Counted from the first letter of the stretch, positions 53,540 to 63,094 are shown. The stretch is 64,000 nucleotides of DNA from Winkia neuii (GCF_029011175.1 NZ_CP118946.1:2104680-2168679); one strand, 5' to 3'. The notes: a model not told the origin generated them from the letters alone. Program-made: numbers and translations.

Positions 53540-53694
53540 TCAACTGGCCTCTTCAAATATGCGACTAGGTTGTCCGAACCTGTAGGTCCGGGGATGACGG
53601 CGACGAGTTCCCACCCGTCAGCGCCCCACTGATCCAGTATCTGCTTTGTTGCGTGTGTTAGCAACGGAATCGTTGCGTATTCCCATTTAGTCAT
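53536..53694 (-). CDS. DUF4177-type small protein (52 aa)
   Basis: A 52-residue protein starting ATG 53694. The pattern KWEYATIPLL, then ILDQWGADGWELVAVIPG, is that of DUF4177 proteins, which follow a WE-Y and GW-EL-V layout. Its stop overlaps the RidA start (ATGA), and Rv3678A next to Rv3678c is the mycobacterial parallel. Leaderless start. Function unknown; the constant pairing suggests it works with the RidA-like protein. Confidence 0.85.
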   Translation of the reverse strand: MTKWEYATIPLLTHATKQILDQWGADGWELVAVIPGPTGSDNLVAYLKRPVE

Positions 53695-53700
53695 GCCCTA

Positions 53701-53706
53701 ATCCTA
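53701..53706 (-). promoter_or_regulatory. -10 of leaderless promoter, DUF4177-ridA operon
   Basis: TAGGAT on the minus strand, 6 bases before ATG 53694. Confidence 0.55.
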
Positions 53707-53766
53707 ACTGGCGGGGGCCCATATTTTTAGCCCCTTTTTATACGCGAGCGTTTGGAAAATTGAACC

Positions 53767-54099
53767 CTACCTGCGCACACGCGCCAACACGTGGGGGATG
53801 CGCGGGCTGCGGATCTCTTCTGCCAGTGGTGATGGTGAATTTGCCAACCAATCAGCCCAGTCGGTGATGTTTGGCATTTGCCGAAGCATTGCGCGGCGTT
53901 CACGTTCTGTGAGCCCACCCCACACACCAAAGTTGGCTTCCGATTGCAGGGCGTCTGCTAGGCATTCCAACCGCACTTCGCAGTTGTAACAACGGGTCCT
54001 AACCTGGCGTTGAGCAGCACCTTGAACAAACAGGGCGTCTGGTTCGTCTTGTGCGCACAGGGCTTTGGCGGCCCAGGTTTGATCTCCGTTCAGATTCAT
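53767..54099 (-). CDS. WhiB-family iron-sulfur regulator (WhiB4-like by position)
   Basis: A 110-residue redox-sensing regulator. The four cluster cysteines are Cys15, Cys37, Cys40 and Cys46 (C-x2-C-x5-C), followed by FGVWGGLTERERR, the sigma-factor/DNA contact turn. The C-terminal tail of about 35 residues ends in basic RVRR. It is divergent from a PBP1 gene followed by a metallophosphoesterase, the same order as whiB4 (Rv3681c), ponA2 and Rv3683. That synteny suggests WhiB4 orthology. No cytochrome or sporulation genes nearby. Confidence 0.95.
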   Translation of the reverse strand: MNLNGDQTWAAKALCAQDEPDALFVQGAAQRQVRTRCYNCEVRLECLADALQSEANFGVWGGLTERERRAMLRQMPNITDWADWLANSPSPLAEEIRSPRIPHVLARVRR

Positions 54100-54200
54100 T
54101 ACGGCTAAAATCCTTACATCCTTGTTGGCTTCTTTGCCTAAGTGTGACGGTACCTACATTTGTTCATTTTGTCCATGCGGCAACGCACTTTTTGTTCGGC

Positions 54201-54220
54201 TACTAGCTAACGAGCTAGTA
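54201..54220. promoter_or_regulatory. Perfect inverted repeat between whiB-like and PBP1 genes
   Basis: TACTAGCT-AACG-AGCTAGTA in the 184-base divergent region, about 50 bases upstream of the PBP1 -10. A candidate operator for either gene. Confidence 0.5.
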
Positions 54221-54271
54221 ACAATGCCCCCAAAGTGGGTAAGTCTCTTATCATTTGCCAGCCATATTGTT

Positions 54272-54277
54272 TAGGCT
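54272..54277 (+). promoter_or_regulatory. -10 of leaderless promoter, PBP1 gene
   Basis: TAGGCT, 6 bases before ATG 54284, with TTATCA (54248-54253) as possible -35 at 18 bases. Confidence 0.5.
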
Positions 54278-54283
54278 AAGAGC

Positions 54284-56551
54284 ATGTCGAAATCTTCTGG
54301 TTCTTCAAGGCTTGCTGCGCTCACTACTGGGGCGCGGCCGGTTTCTACGAAGCAGTACCGTCACCTACTGGTCTTCATGGCCGCGATGGTTGCCCTCTGC
54401 GCAATTTTCCTGGCGGGCCTTTCTATTCCCGCAATCGGGATGGCCGGCATGGCTACCACGCAGGGCACCAAGGCCTTCTCGCAGATGCCGGGCGAATTTG
54501 AGGCACTGCCGCCATCGCAGCAGTCCATCATTGAAGCCTCCGATGGCACGGAGCTGGCCCGCTTCTACGCAGAAGACCGCATTGTCGTACCGCTAGAGAA
54601 GATGTCGCCCTGGATCCAGAAGGCGGCCGTGGCCATTGAGGACCGCCGTTTCTTTGACCACGGGGGCATTGACGTGATGGGCATGTCGCGCGCCCTCGTC
54701 AATAACTTCTTAGGCGGCGACACCGAGGGCGCATCCACCCTCACCCAGCAGTACGTGAAGAACACGCTGATCGAAACGGCACTGCAGAAGAACGACCCCC
54801 TGGCCAGGGCGAAGGCAGAAGAGCACTCGGTCTCGCGCAAGCTGCGCGAAGCTAAGTATGCGATCACGCTTGAAAAGAAGATGCCTAAGAAGAAGATTCT
54901 GGAAGGCTACCTGAACATTGCTCCGTTCGGCCCGAACGTCTACGGTTCCGAGGCGGCTTCCCGCCACTACTTCTCTAAGGCCGGCAAGGACCTGACTATT
55001 GGCGAGGCCGCCCTGCTAGCCGGCATCACCCAGAACCCGATCGGGTTCAACCCACTGCAGCACCCCGAGAAGGCGCAGGATAGGCGCAACCAGGTGCTCT
55101 TTACCATGCTCGAAACCAAGGCCATCAACAACGAGCAGTACCAGAAGGCCAAGGCTCAGAACGTGAAGGACATGCTAAAGCCGTCCAACACCCCGCAGGG
55201 CTGCGGGGCTGCCGGTAATGCGGCCCACTTCTGCGCCTACGTGGTCCACGAGATCTACCAGAACAATGCTTTCGGCAAGGACATTGCCGAACGACGCAAC
55301 CTACTAATGCGTGGCGGCCTGCGCATCCGCACCACTTTGGACAAGCGCATGCAGGATGCTGCAGCTAAGGCTGCTACCGATGCGGTACCGGTCAATGACC
55401 CATCTGACGCCCGCATCGCCCTCACTTCGGTACGGCCGGGAACTGGCGAAATCCTGGCGATGGCCCAGAACACCAACTTCGGGTCCAACACTCAGAAGGA
55501 TCCATCGGCTACCGAACAGGTTTTTGCTGCCGACGAAGCGCATGGTGGTGGGGCTGGCTACCAGACCGGTTCATCTTTCAAGCCCATGACTTTGGCCGCC
55601 TGGTACGAAGCCGGCTATTCCCCGTACGCGGTAGTGGGCGGACGAACCAGCTATTCGGCCTCGGATTGGAACATTGGCGACTGTGACGCAGCAGCAGACG
55701 GCTGGGAAGTACACAACAACGAAAACACTTCCCCCAGGGCCACCACGGTTGTGCAGGGCACACAGCGGTCACTCAACACAACCTACGCGGGCATGGCTTC
55801 CAGGCTTGACCTTTGCAACATCAAGGATGTGGCAAAGCGGGTTCATGCCGTACCGGGCGATGGGTCGAATCCGACCTTCCGCCCCTCCGACATTTTGGGC
55901 TCGGGATCGGTGCCGCCACTGAACATGGCAAACGCGTTCGCTACCTTTGTGAACAAGGGGGAATACTGCAAACCGATCGCCATTAGCGCGGTTACCACTT
56001 CGGCAGGAAAGAAGCTGAAGGTGCCGCAGAAATCTTGCAAGAAGGCACTCGAGAAGGGCCCGGCGGAACAGACCACCTGGACTCTGGAGCGCACTTACAA
56101 CTCCTACGGGTCAATGGGATACGCTTCGATCGGCCGGCCGGCAATAGCAAAGACCGGTACTACCACCGGCCCGTCGGACGCGTGGATCGTGGGTTCTACC
56201 CCTGACGTGTCTACCTCTGTGTGGATTGGTCACGCCCAGGGCATTGCCCCGCTTGCGGACGTGGTTGTGGGCGGACGCTACTACGACATAATGTACGGTT
56301 CGACCCTGCCGGCTAACACCTGGCAGAACTATATGAGGGCGGCCCACGAGGGCATTCCTGTCCGCGGCTTTGACTACAACGACATTGGTACAGGTGTGCC
56401 GCAACGGCAGGTTGAACAGCCGCAGCGGCAGCAGCAGCAGGAGGCTCCGGCCCCGCAAAAATCCGAGCCGAAGAAGGAAGAACCGGCCCCCAAACAGTCG
56501 GAAGAGCCTTCTACCACGGTCACCGAAACAACCATTATTGAGGAACGTTGA
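54284..56551 (+). CDS. Class A penicillin-binding protein (PonA2-like)
   Basis: Bifunctional peptidoglycan synthase, 755 residues. A short cytoplasmic N-terminus and a membrane anchor (about 25-50) precede the glycosyltransferase domain: EDRRFFDHGGIDV with catalytic Glu, GASTLTQQYVKN and KILEGYLNIAPFG. The transpeptidase domain follows: GSSFKPM (nucleophile Ser in SxxK), SLN and KTGTT. The C-terminal 60 residues are a Pro/Gln/Glu-rich tail. No PASTA domain is visible, in contrast to mycobacterial PonA2. The metallophosphoesterase start overlaps its stop. Confidence 0.95.
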   Translation: MSKSSGSSRLAALTTGARPVSTKQYRHLLVFMAAMVALCAIFLAGLSIPAIGMAGMATTQGTKAFSQMPGEFEALPPSQQSIIEASDGTELARFYAEDRIVVPLEKMSPWIQKAAVAIEDRRFFDHGGIDVMGMSRALVNNFLGGDTEGASTLTQQYVKNTLIETALQKNDPLARAKAEEHSVSRKLREAKYAITLEKKMPKKKILEGYLNIAPFGPNVYGSEAASRHYFSKAGKDLTIGEAALLAGITQNPIGFNPLQHPEKAQDRRNQVLFTMLETKAINNEQYQKAKAQNVKDMLKPSNTPQGCGAAGNAAHFCAYVVHEIYQNNAFGKDIAERRNLLMRGGLRIRTTLDKRMQDAAAKAATDAVPVNDPSDARIALTSVRPGTGEILAMAQNTNFGSNTQKDPSATEQVFAADEAHGGGAGYQTGSSFKPMTLAAWYEAGYSPYAVVGGRTSYSASDWNIGDCDAAADGWEVHNNENTSPRATTVVQGTQRSLNTTYAGMASRLDLCNIKDVAKRVHAVPGDGSNPTFRPSDILGSGSVPPLNMANAFATFVNKGEYCKPIAISAVTTSAGKKLKVPQKSCKKALEKGPAEQTTWTLERTYNSYGSMGYASIGRPAIAKTGTTTGPSDAWIVGSTPDVSTSVWIGHAQGIAPLADVVVGGRYYDIMYGSTLPANTWQNYMRAAHEGIPVRGFDYNDIGTGVPQRQVEQPQRQQQQEAPAPQKSEPKKEEPAPKQSEEPSTTVTETTIIEER

Positions 56552-57468
56552 TCCGCAAGCTAGTAGCGGGGTTCGGCTTGGCCTGCCTGGCCGGCCTGGT
56601 ATGGGGAAGCATTGAAAGACGCTGCCCTACCGTCACTGGCGTCTCTATCAAGGGGCGGGCCGGCGCACCCAGATTGCGGGTGCTGCAGGTTGCCGACGCC
56701 CACCTGTGGCCGTCACAGAGGTGGGAGGTCGACTTCATCGCCTCAGCAGCAGATATCCCATATTCGCTGTGCGTAAACACGGGGGACAATTTTTCTGATG
56801 GGGGCGCTATGGGCGTTCTTCGTAAAGCTTTTGGTCCGCTACTTAGCGGGCCTGGCGTTTTCACTTTCGGGTCCAACGACTATTTTGGCCCGCATTTCAA
56901 GAATCCGTTCCGATACTTCTTCGGCACTTCCACCAATGATGACCGACCGGACATACCCGACTTGCCACACCAGCAGCTCGCTGACTTCTTCACTCAGGGC
57001 GGTTGGGCTGACGTGCGTAACAGGTCCGTAGATTTGCAGGTCGAGTCGCTGCCTTCCCGCAACCGCGCCAGTGAGCAGGTGACAGTTTCGGTGATGGGAG
57101 TGGATGATCCTCATATTGGCCGGGACAAGCTGCCCCAGCCGCCCTCGGGGTGGGATGACGCGGTCTTACGCATCGGCGTGGCGCACGCTCCGTACCGGCG
57201 GGTGTTGGATGCCTTTACCGAGGCCGGTGCGGATCTGATCATCTGCGGGCACACCCACGGCGGGCAGGTGCGCCTGCCGTTTATTGGGGCGCTAGTAAAT
57301 AATTCGGATATTCCGTTGCGCTACGCTAGCGGGCTGCACGATTGGTATTTTGCGGGTCGCAGGGCCAAACTTTTTGTGTCTAAGGGGATGGGTACCTCTA
57401 AGACCGCGCCGCTACGTTTTTGGTGTCGCCCCGAAATTGCCTTTATAGACATAGTGCCGGACGCCTAG
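56548..57468 (+). CDS. Metallophosphoesterase (Rv3683-like)
   Basis: Calcineurin-like phosphoesterase, 306 residues, with an N-terminal membrane anchor (about residues 5-22). Metal-binding motifs: VADAH, NTGDNFSDGG, GSNDYFG, VAHAP and GHTHGGQVRLP. It resembles YkuE-type membrane-associated phosphoesterases. TTG start overlaps the PBP1 stop by 4 bases with GAGG upstream, so it is co-translated with the cell-wall synthase and may act on an envelope substrate (inference). Confidence 0.92.
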   Translation: MIRKLVAGFGLACLAGLVWGSIERRCPTVTGVSIKGRAGAPRLRVLQVADAHLWPSQRWEVDFIASAADIPYSLCVNTGDNFSDGGAMGVLRKAFGPLLSGPGVFTFGSNDYFGPHFKNPFRYFFGTSTNDDRPDIPDLPHQQLADFFTQGGWADVRNRSVDLQVESLPSRNRASEQVTVSVMGVDDPHIGRDKLPQPPSGWDDAVLRIGVAHAPYRRVLDAFTEAGADLIICGHTHGGQVRLPFIGALVNNSDIPLRYASGLHDWYFAGRRAKLFVSKGMGTSKTAPLRFWCRPEIAFIDIVPDA

Positions 57469-57604
57469 CTGCCACTACTCGATTACTAATCTGGGAAATG
57501 GTCTGCTTGACGATCCCGTAAAGGCCGGTCTGTTCAAAGGCCTCTGCAGCGTCCTGCACTTTTGCTTCGGCAATCTGGCGCCACCATTTGCCTATTACGC
57601 TCAC
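57443..57604 (-). CDS. Possible 53-aa protein, unknown
   Basis: GTG 57604 overlaps the stop of the 47-aa ORF upstream (GTGA). It encodes 53 residues with an amphipathic, Ala/Lys/Gln-rich helix (GKWWRQIAEAKVQDAAEAF and following). The last 26 bases overlap the convergent metallophosphoesterase end. Coding character is good but there is no family and no strong ribosome-binding site. Confidence 0.4.
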   Translation of the reverse strand: MSVIGKWWRQIAEAKVQDAAEAFEQTGLYGIVKQTISQISNRVVAARRPALCL

Positions 57605-57744
57605 TCAGAACTGCCGGCGATCTTCGCTAGGGCGGCGAGCGCCAAGAGGATCACCAAATCTACCGTTAACACAGGGGTAACTATCGACTGCAGAACACCA
57701 TCAGCTAGCACACTGCGCACAACTGCCCCGCCGAGCGCCCACAC
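57601..57744 (-). CDS. Possible 47-aa membrane peptide, unknown
   Basis: GTG 57744; 47 residues with one hydrophobic helix (TPVLTVDLVILLALAALA). Coupled by a GTGA overlap to the 53-aa ORF. An in-frame stop lies just upstream, so it is either a complete small gene or the end of a decayed one. Confidence 0.35.
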   Translation of the reverse strand: MWALGGAVVRSVLADGVLQSIVTPVLTVDLVILLALAALAKIAGSSE

Positions 57745-58103
57745 TGCCCTTTAGTCACCACACGATTAGGCATTTCCCTACACCTAAGACCGACACCGGC
57801 AGCCTCTATCTTATTTCTTGTATAGATTGCCATTTAGTTACATTATTAGACGCCAACCGCATAGAATCATATCTTCTAAAATCAATTCACCCATCTGAGA
57901 TTTTGTTTTACTATCCACCATAGAAAAACTCATTTACAGTCACGTCGCCCACACCTATATATTCGCAATATCTAATTACTTAGAGTTACCAGTAGCTAGT
58001 CTTTGACCTGCTGCGTTGCTAGTATTATTTACTGCCATTCTGCGTTTTAGTTAATAAGACGGCCTTTGGTTTTCCATTCTTCTTCGAATCAAGAAAAGGA
58101 AAA
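57745..58103 (+). promoter_or_regulatory. AT-rich upstream region of the adhesin gene
   Basis: A 359-base AT-rich stretch without a gene. TTGACC (58003-58008) and TATTTA (58026-58031) at 17-base spacing form the best promoter in it. AAAGGA directly precedes the adhesin ATG at 58104. Confidence 0.55.
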
Positions 58104-61100
58104 ATGAATACTTATAAAGTGAAAGCAGGTAGCCTGCTTAGGTATAAACGATTCCTAAGTGTTGCGCTTGCAGGCGCGCTGGCTACGTCTGCGTTTCCTC
58201 TGACCGCTCAGGTAGCAGATAAGCCTGCAAATAAACCTAATCCAGACACCGTTCTTGAGGCACCCGAAAAGACCTACGATGGCTACACCAAAGCACTACA
58301 GGACTTGCCTGAAACGGTAAAGAACAACCCGCTATCTGGCGACGCGTTCAACGCCGAAGCGGGTAAGCTGAACATGATGCCCGGCGCGATCACCGAAGTA
58401 AACAACCTTGGTGGCTGGAACGCCATTAACGGCGGTAAGCTTACCGTTGCCCGCGCCCGCGAGGATAGACTCTACGTCAACTCTGTTGTTGGTTCTGCAA
58501 TTGAAAAAGTTCGACCGCCAAACTGCGGTACTTTATGGACGAGCAGGCTACCGGCAAGAACCCGTATCTGATTGCGCTAGGTCGAGCCTGGGACGCTTAC
58601 GGCCGGGACACGAAGGCCGAACAGATTGACGGTACAGGTTTCGTAAAACCGTTCTACGGGATTGAGCGCAGTTTCAAGGCGTACTCCCCTAATTTCGGCA
58701 GCCAGGTAGTTGTAAAATTCGCCACCGGCTCTTTGGCGCAGACCAGCCGCGCGGCCGGTTACACCGTGCGCGTGCTGGCAACAAAGGATGGGGCAGAGGA
58801 GAAGGTTTACTCCGCTTCTTTCAACCCTCAGGAGAACGCAAAGACAGATGATTACAAGGTAAAGGCGATTGGCGGCGGAAGCGGCCAACCCATTTTCTTC
58901 GACACTCCTGCTGACAAGGCAGAGATTGATAATGGTACCGCTATCGAATACACCCACGGCGGCAAGAAGATGTGGGCAAAGCAGTTTGGCCTGACTCCTG
59001 CGCCGGACCTAAATGGAGTCAGGTCTGGCGATACCGGCCTATTCACCTCTAAACCAATCACCCTGAAAAAGGGCGTGACCGACTACAAGGTACAGATCAC
59101 CCCAGATTTCGACCAAAATAATGGGGTAGCTGAAAACTTTAAGGACCATCATCTCCAATCATTGCAGCGGAATCCAAGGCATTTTGTGACGCCCCTGTTT
59201 AGCGACTTCAACATTGATCAAAAGACCGATCTGACTGCGAAGGAACTTCTGCGAGCCCAGGTTGAGGCTCTGAAGGCGAAGCGCGCCGAATACATTGCTG
59301 ACAAGTCGACTCCGTCCATCGCGAAGTTGGATGCTGCTATCGAGCTTGCAGAGAAGGCTCTTGGCCCCAAAGATGCCAAGCCGGCTGCCGAAGGTACCAA
59401 GCCGGCTGCCGAAATTATCAAGCCGGCTGCCGAATACAAGGCTCTGGGGAAGTCTATTGATACGGCAAAAAAGCAGCTGATCGACATCAAGGAAGCCCTC
59501 GCGGCCGTTAATGCTGAAAAGGAAAAGAAGACGGCCGAAATCGATAAAGCTACGGGCGCGTTGGATGCAGACAAGGCCGAAGCAAAGAAGGCTGCTGAAG
59601 CTGCCGCAGAAAAAGCGATAGCTGCCATCAAGAATGTTGCCGAAAAGGAATCTCTGCCAAAGACTACAGAAGACGGCGTCAACGCAATCAAGGCGATCAC
59701 CGTTTCCAACAAGGACGCGTTGACGGCTAAAGTTGCTGACGATGCAGCATTCCGGCAGACTCCTAGCTACGTGAACGCAGACGAACACAACTTCTTGAAC
59801 TCTGACGGCACTCCCAACACCGACAAGAACAAGAAGGCGCCCGAACACGTCGCCGCCTACCAGAAAGCTCTGGAAGAAGCACAGAAAGTTCTAGACAATC
59901 CGACCGCTACCCAGGCCCAGGTTGACAAGGCCCTTGCAGACCTAAACAAGACCCGCAAGGACATTGAAGACAACTACGCTACCGATCTGGAGCCCCTGAA
60001 GACGTCTGTCAACACCAACGGTGGGGTCGACCACAGCGAACCTATCTACGTGAATGCCACTCCGGAAGAACAGCAGGCATACGACAAGGCTAAGCAGGCA
60101 GCCGACGATCTACTCAAGGATCCGAAGGCCACGCAGACCCAGGTCAACAACGCCAAGAAAGCCCTCGACGATACCAAGGCTGCTCTAGATAAGCATCCGA
60201 CTGACAAGACGAAGCTTTCGGCACAGTTCAACGCCAGCGTGGATAGCAATCCAGATTCTCCGAGCGTGTTCTACAAGAACGCTAAGGATCCTGCCTACCA
60301 GCCTCCTGAAGGGGTAGACAAAGAGGCAGCTAAGGGCTACGCCGACGCCTACGACAAGGCTCTGGACGCCGCCAAGAAGGCCCTTGCAGCCCCGAAGGCA
60401 TCCCAGCAGCAGGTTGATGCGGCACTGGAAGCGCTGAAGGCCGCTGAAGATAATCTGCACAAGCTATCTTCTGATCCCACTGACCTAGTGCGCGCCCATG
60501 AGGAAACCCTATCTGCCGATCAGTTGCCCGCCTTCAAGAACCTGCAGGAAAAGGCCAAGAAGGAAGGCGCCGATTCCCAGGCTGCTAAGGATCTAGCTGC
60601 GTACAAGGACGCACTGGACAAGGCAAGCAACCTGCTGCTGCAGTTCGCTGGCCCCACTAACCAGCATCCGGCACAGAAGGATATTGAAGCTGCCAAGGCA
60701 GCTCTGAAGGCTGCTCGCGACCTGATCGATCCATACGCGACCGACACTCGCGCACTGCAAAACGCAGCCAACCAGGAAGCCTCTGTAAAGGCTTCCCCTG
60801 CCTACGCCAACGCTAAAGCCGCCGCGTACTTGGGCAAGGACGGCAAGCCGGATGCGGAAAAGAACAAGCAGGCCAAGAACGCTAAGGACGCATACGACAA
60901 GGCGCTCGAAAAGGATCTTGAAGTACTCGGCAACCCGAAGGCTACGCAGGCAGAGGTAGATGCCGCCACGGACGCTCTGAAGGATGCCGAAGATGCGCTT
61001 GCACCTTTTGCAACCGACGCTTCCAAGCTGGCCGCCCAGGTTGCTGGTGCTACCTCCTTCGAAGAGTCTGCGCAGTTCGTCAACGCTCTAGCAGCTAAGG

Positions 61101-61717
61101 ACGGCGAGAAAGAAAACGCTGATGTAGCTGCCTACAAGAATGCGCTCAGGGACGCGAAGGCCACCTTGGCAAACCCGAAGGCTACCCAGGTAGAAGTCGA
61201 TAAGGCTCTGGCTGCCCTAAAGGCTGCTGAAGACAAGATTGTGAAGAACTACCCGACCGATCCGTCTAAGCTCCAGCGTGAAGCGGACAAGGCTGCCGAA
61301 CTGCAGAAGGGTCACGACTTCGCTGCTGCCCTGAAGAACGCATCCACTAAGGACTCGGCCAAGGCCTACCAGGACGCCCTAGCAGCCGCGAAGACGGTCC
61401 TTGCCAACAAGAACGCCACCCAGGCTGATGTTGATCGGGCCCTGAACGCTCTGAAGGCCGCCGGCGCTGCCCTAAAGAAGGCTGAAGAAAACCCAGGCGC
61501 AGACCAGGGTGCAGCCACCGCAAGTACTGAAGGTTCACACCAGGCTGGAACTACCGCGGACACCGCTGCGCCCAAGGCACAGCATGTTGTCCGCACCATC
61601 AAGACCAACGCCACCGAGCTGCCCGCAACCGGTAGCGCAGCGGCAATGCTCTTGATTATCTCTTGTGCCCTTATTGGTGCAGGTGCCCTTGCGATTCGTC
61701 GCCAAAAGGGTAACTAG
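58104..61717 (+). pseudogene. LPXTG-anchored repeat adhesin, interrupted by one frameshift
   Basis: About 1200 residues if read as one protein. A Sec signal peptide (1-38) and an N-terminal globular domain are followed by a KPAAE triplet repeat and a coiled coil. Seven helical repeats of roughly 70-90 residues resemble FIVAR modules (pattern AYDKAL..A..VL..P.ATQ..VD.AL..L). A sorting signal LPATG, a hydrophobic helix and RRQKGN end the protein. Frame 1 (from 58104) ends at 58571; the rest runs from the overlapping frame to 61717. The shift maps to A5 at 58504-58508, where one A seems missing; restoring it joins AIEK to SSTAKLRYF. It may be silent, phase-variable or a sequencing error. Confidence 0.85.
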
Positions 61718-61739
61718 TTAGGTACAGATAACTAGAAAG

Positions 61740-61778
61740 AAAGCCCCGCGTGACGTCCCAAATGTTACGTGGGGCTTT
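61740..61778 (+). terminator. Terminator after the adhesin gene
   Basis: AAAGCCCC (61740-61747) pairs with GGGGCTTT (61771-61778), with partial pairing inside; short T-tract. Confidence 0.75.
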
Positions 61779-61884
61779 CCCATACCCAGCACCCAGCAAA
61801 ATAGGCGAGAGCTCTAGCTCTGGCCTATAAATCAACCAGGGCGGAACATTGGCCGCTTTGCTCCCTACTACCCCACCCTCGCTC

Positions 61885-61928
61885 AGTGCAAGAAAGGCGA
61901 GAGCTTTCGCTCTCGCCTTTCTTGCACT
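61885..61928. terminator. 20-bp perfect hairpin, bidirectional terminator
   Basis: Arms 61885-61904 and 61909-61928 are exact complements with a TTTC loop and contain AAGAAAGG/CCTTTCTT, giving T-rich ends in both directions. It lies 3 bases past the tRNA 3' end, so it should terminate tRNA-Pro. A weaker hairpin with the same AGGCGAGAGCT core lies at 61801-61828. Confidence 0.8.
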
Positions 61929-61930
61929 CA

Positions 61931-62008
<78 letters not shown>

Positions 62009-62075
62009 TGGCTCACAAAAGCATATCCTACAAAACTCCAAAGCTGAAAATTATTCCACAGTCAAACACGCCACA

Positions 62076-62399
62076 CTATGCCAGTACCTGCCCTAACACC
62101 CAGAAAGCACCAACTCCAACTACGATCGACACCAGCGCATTAGCCCACCGCCAATGCACCAAAGCAGTAACAACAATGCCTCCCAAAGCAGGCAACCATG
62201 ATGCCAACACCCCAAACTTCACACCCGAAACCGTGAAAGTCACCAGAATTACCATCACCCCCAGCGGCATCGTCTGCGCAACAATGCGCATCAGCTCCGA
62301 ATCACGCACCCTACGCAACGCCACAAAAGGTACGCCGCGCAGAGAATAGGTCACCCCAAAAATTACCGCCAGAGCCGCGGCCACATACCCATAATTCAC
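62076..62399 (-). CDS. azlD: AzlD-family branched-chain amino acid transport protein
   Basis: Small membrane subunit of an AzlCD-type exporter, 107 residues with about four helices. FGVTYSLRGVPFVALRRVRDSELMR is the typical first loop, followed by AQTMPLGVMVIL and LPALGGIVVTALVHWRWANAL. It overlaps azlC by 4 bases. Together they export branched-chain amino acids or azaleucine in characterised members; the substrate here is inferred. Confidence 0.88.
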   Translation of the reverse strand: MNYGYVAAALAVIFGVTYSLRGVPFVALRRVRDSELMRIVAQTMPLGVMVILVTFTVSGVKFGVLASWLPALGGIVVTALVHWRWANALVSIVVGVGAFWVLGQVLA

Positions 62400-63082
62400 T
62401 TCGCCCTCCGCAACCTAAACCACGCATTAGCCAAAATCAGCACCGTGAATAAGCCCAGCGCAACCACTAGCATCTGCTCCCGCGCAAACAGCACCCCCGC
62501 TAAGGCGCACCCAAACGCAGCAATCCCGATCCCCCACTGGCGGTTTTGCTTGTAAGCATCTACCGCCAACGTCACAAACAGGGCCGTCAGAGCAAAACCC
62601 AAAAAATTAGTATCGAAAGAAAGCAGGTTACCCACCAGGGCGCCAGCCGCCACACCCATCACCCAATACGCCTGGCAGAGTGCTTCCGTAGTAACCACCT
62701 GCACGCCACTGAGCGTGCCTGCAGGACGCGGCGCAAGTAGCGCGTACGCCTCATCGGTGAGCGCATGCACCCCATACAGCCTTCCCGCCAAAGAACGAAC
62801 CCGATGTAACGGAAACGAAAGACCATAAAACAGGTGCCTGAAGTTCACAAAGAAAGTTGTAACAGCGATCTGCGGTAGCGACACCCCAGTAAGGATTAGA
62901 CCCACCGCAGTAAACTCCATCGAACCCGCATAAATAACGATCGAGGAGACAACCGCCAGCCACACCGGGAATCCCTGCGTAACCGCAAACACGCCAAACG
63001 CAAACCCCAGTGGTACATATCCCAGCCCCACCACGTAAGTGTCCCGTAGAGCCTTTTTGACCTCGACAACAGATCCCGCCAT
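62396..63082 (-). CDS. azlC: AzlC-family branched-chain amino acid permease
   Basis: Large subunit of the AzlCD exporter (LIV-E family, like BrnFE), 228 residues, about seven helices. Family marks are LGYVPLGFAFGVFAVTQGF, YAGSMEFTAVGLIL and NFRHLFYGLSFP, then ALTDEAYAL. Leaderless start at ATG 63082. Two-gene operon azlC-azlD. Confidence 0.92.
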   Translation of the reverse strand: MAGSVVEVKKALRDTYVVGLGYVPLGFAFGVFAVTQGFPVWLAVVSSIVIYAGSMEFTAVGLILTGVSLPQIAVTTFFVNFRHLFYGLSFPLHRVRSLAGRLYGVHALTDEAYALLAPRPAGTLSGVQVVTTEALCQAYWVMGVAAGALVGNLLSFDTNFLGFALTALFVTLAVDAYKQNRQWGIGIAAFGCALAGVLFAREQMLVVALGLFTVLILANAWFRLRRAK

Positions 63083-63088
63083 GAGCCA

Positions 63089-63094
63089 ACACTA
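63089..63094 (-). promoter_or_regulatory. -10 of leaderless promoter, azlCD
   Basis: TAGTGT on the minus strand, 6 bases before ATG 63082. Confidence 0.5.

Noticed and set aside
58408-58629. 73-aa ORF at the adhesin frameshift
   Set aside because: It is the third frame and does not continue either half of the protein; the two halves join directly by restoring one A.
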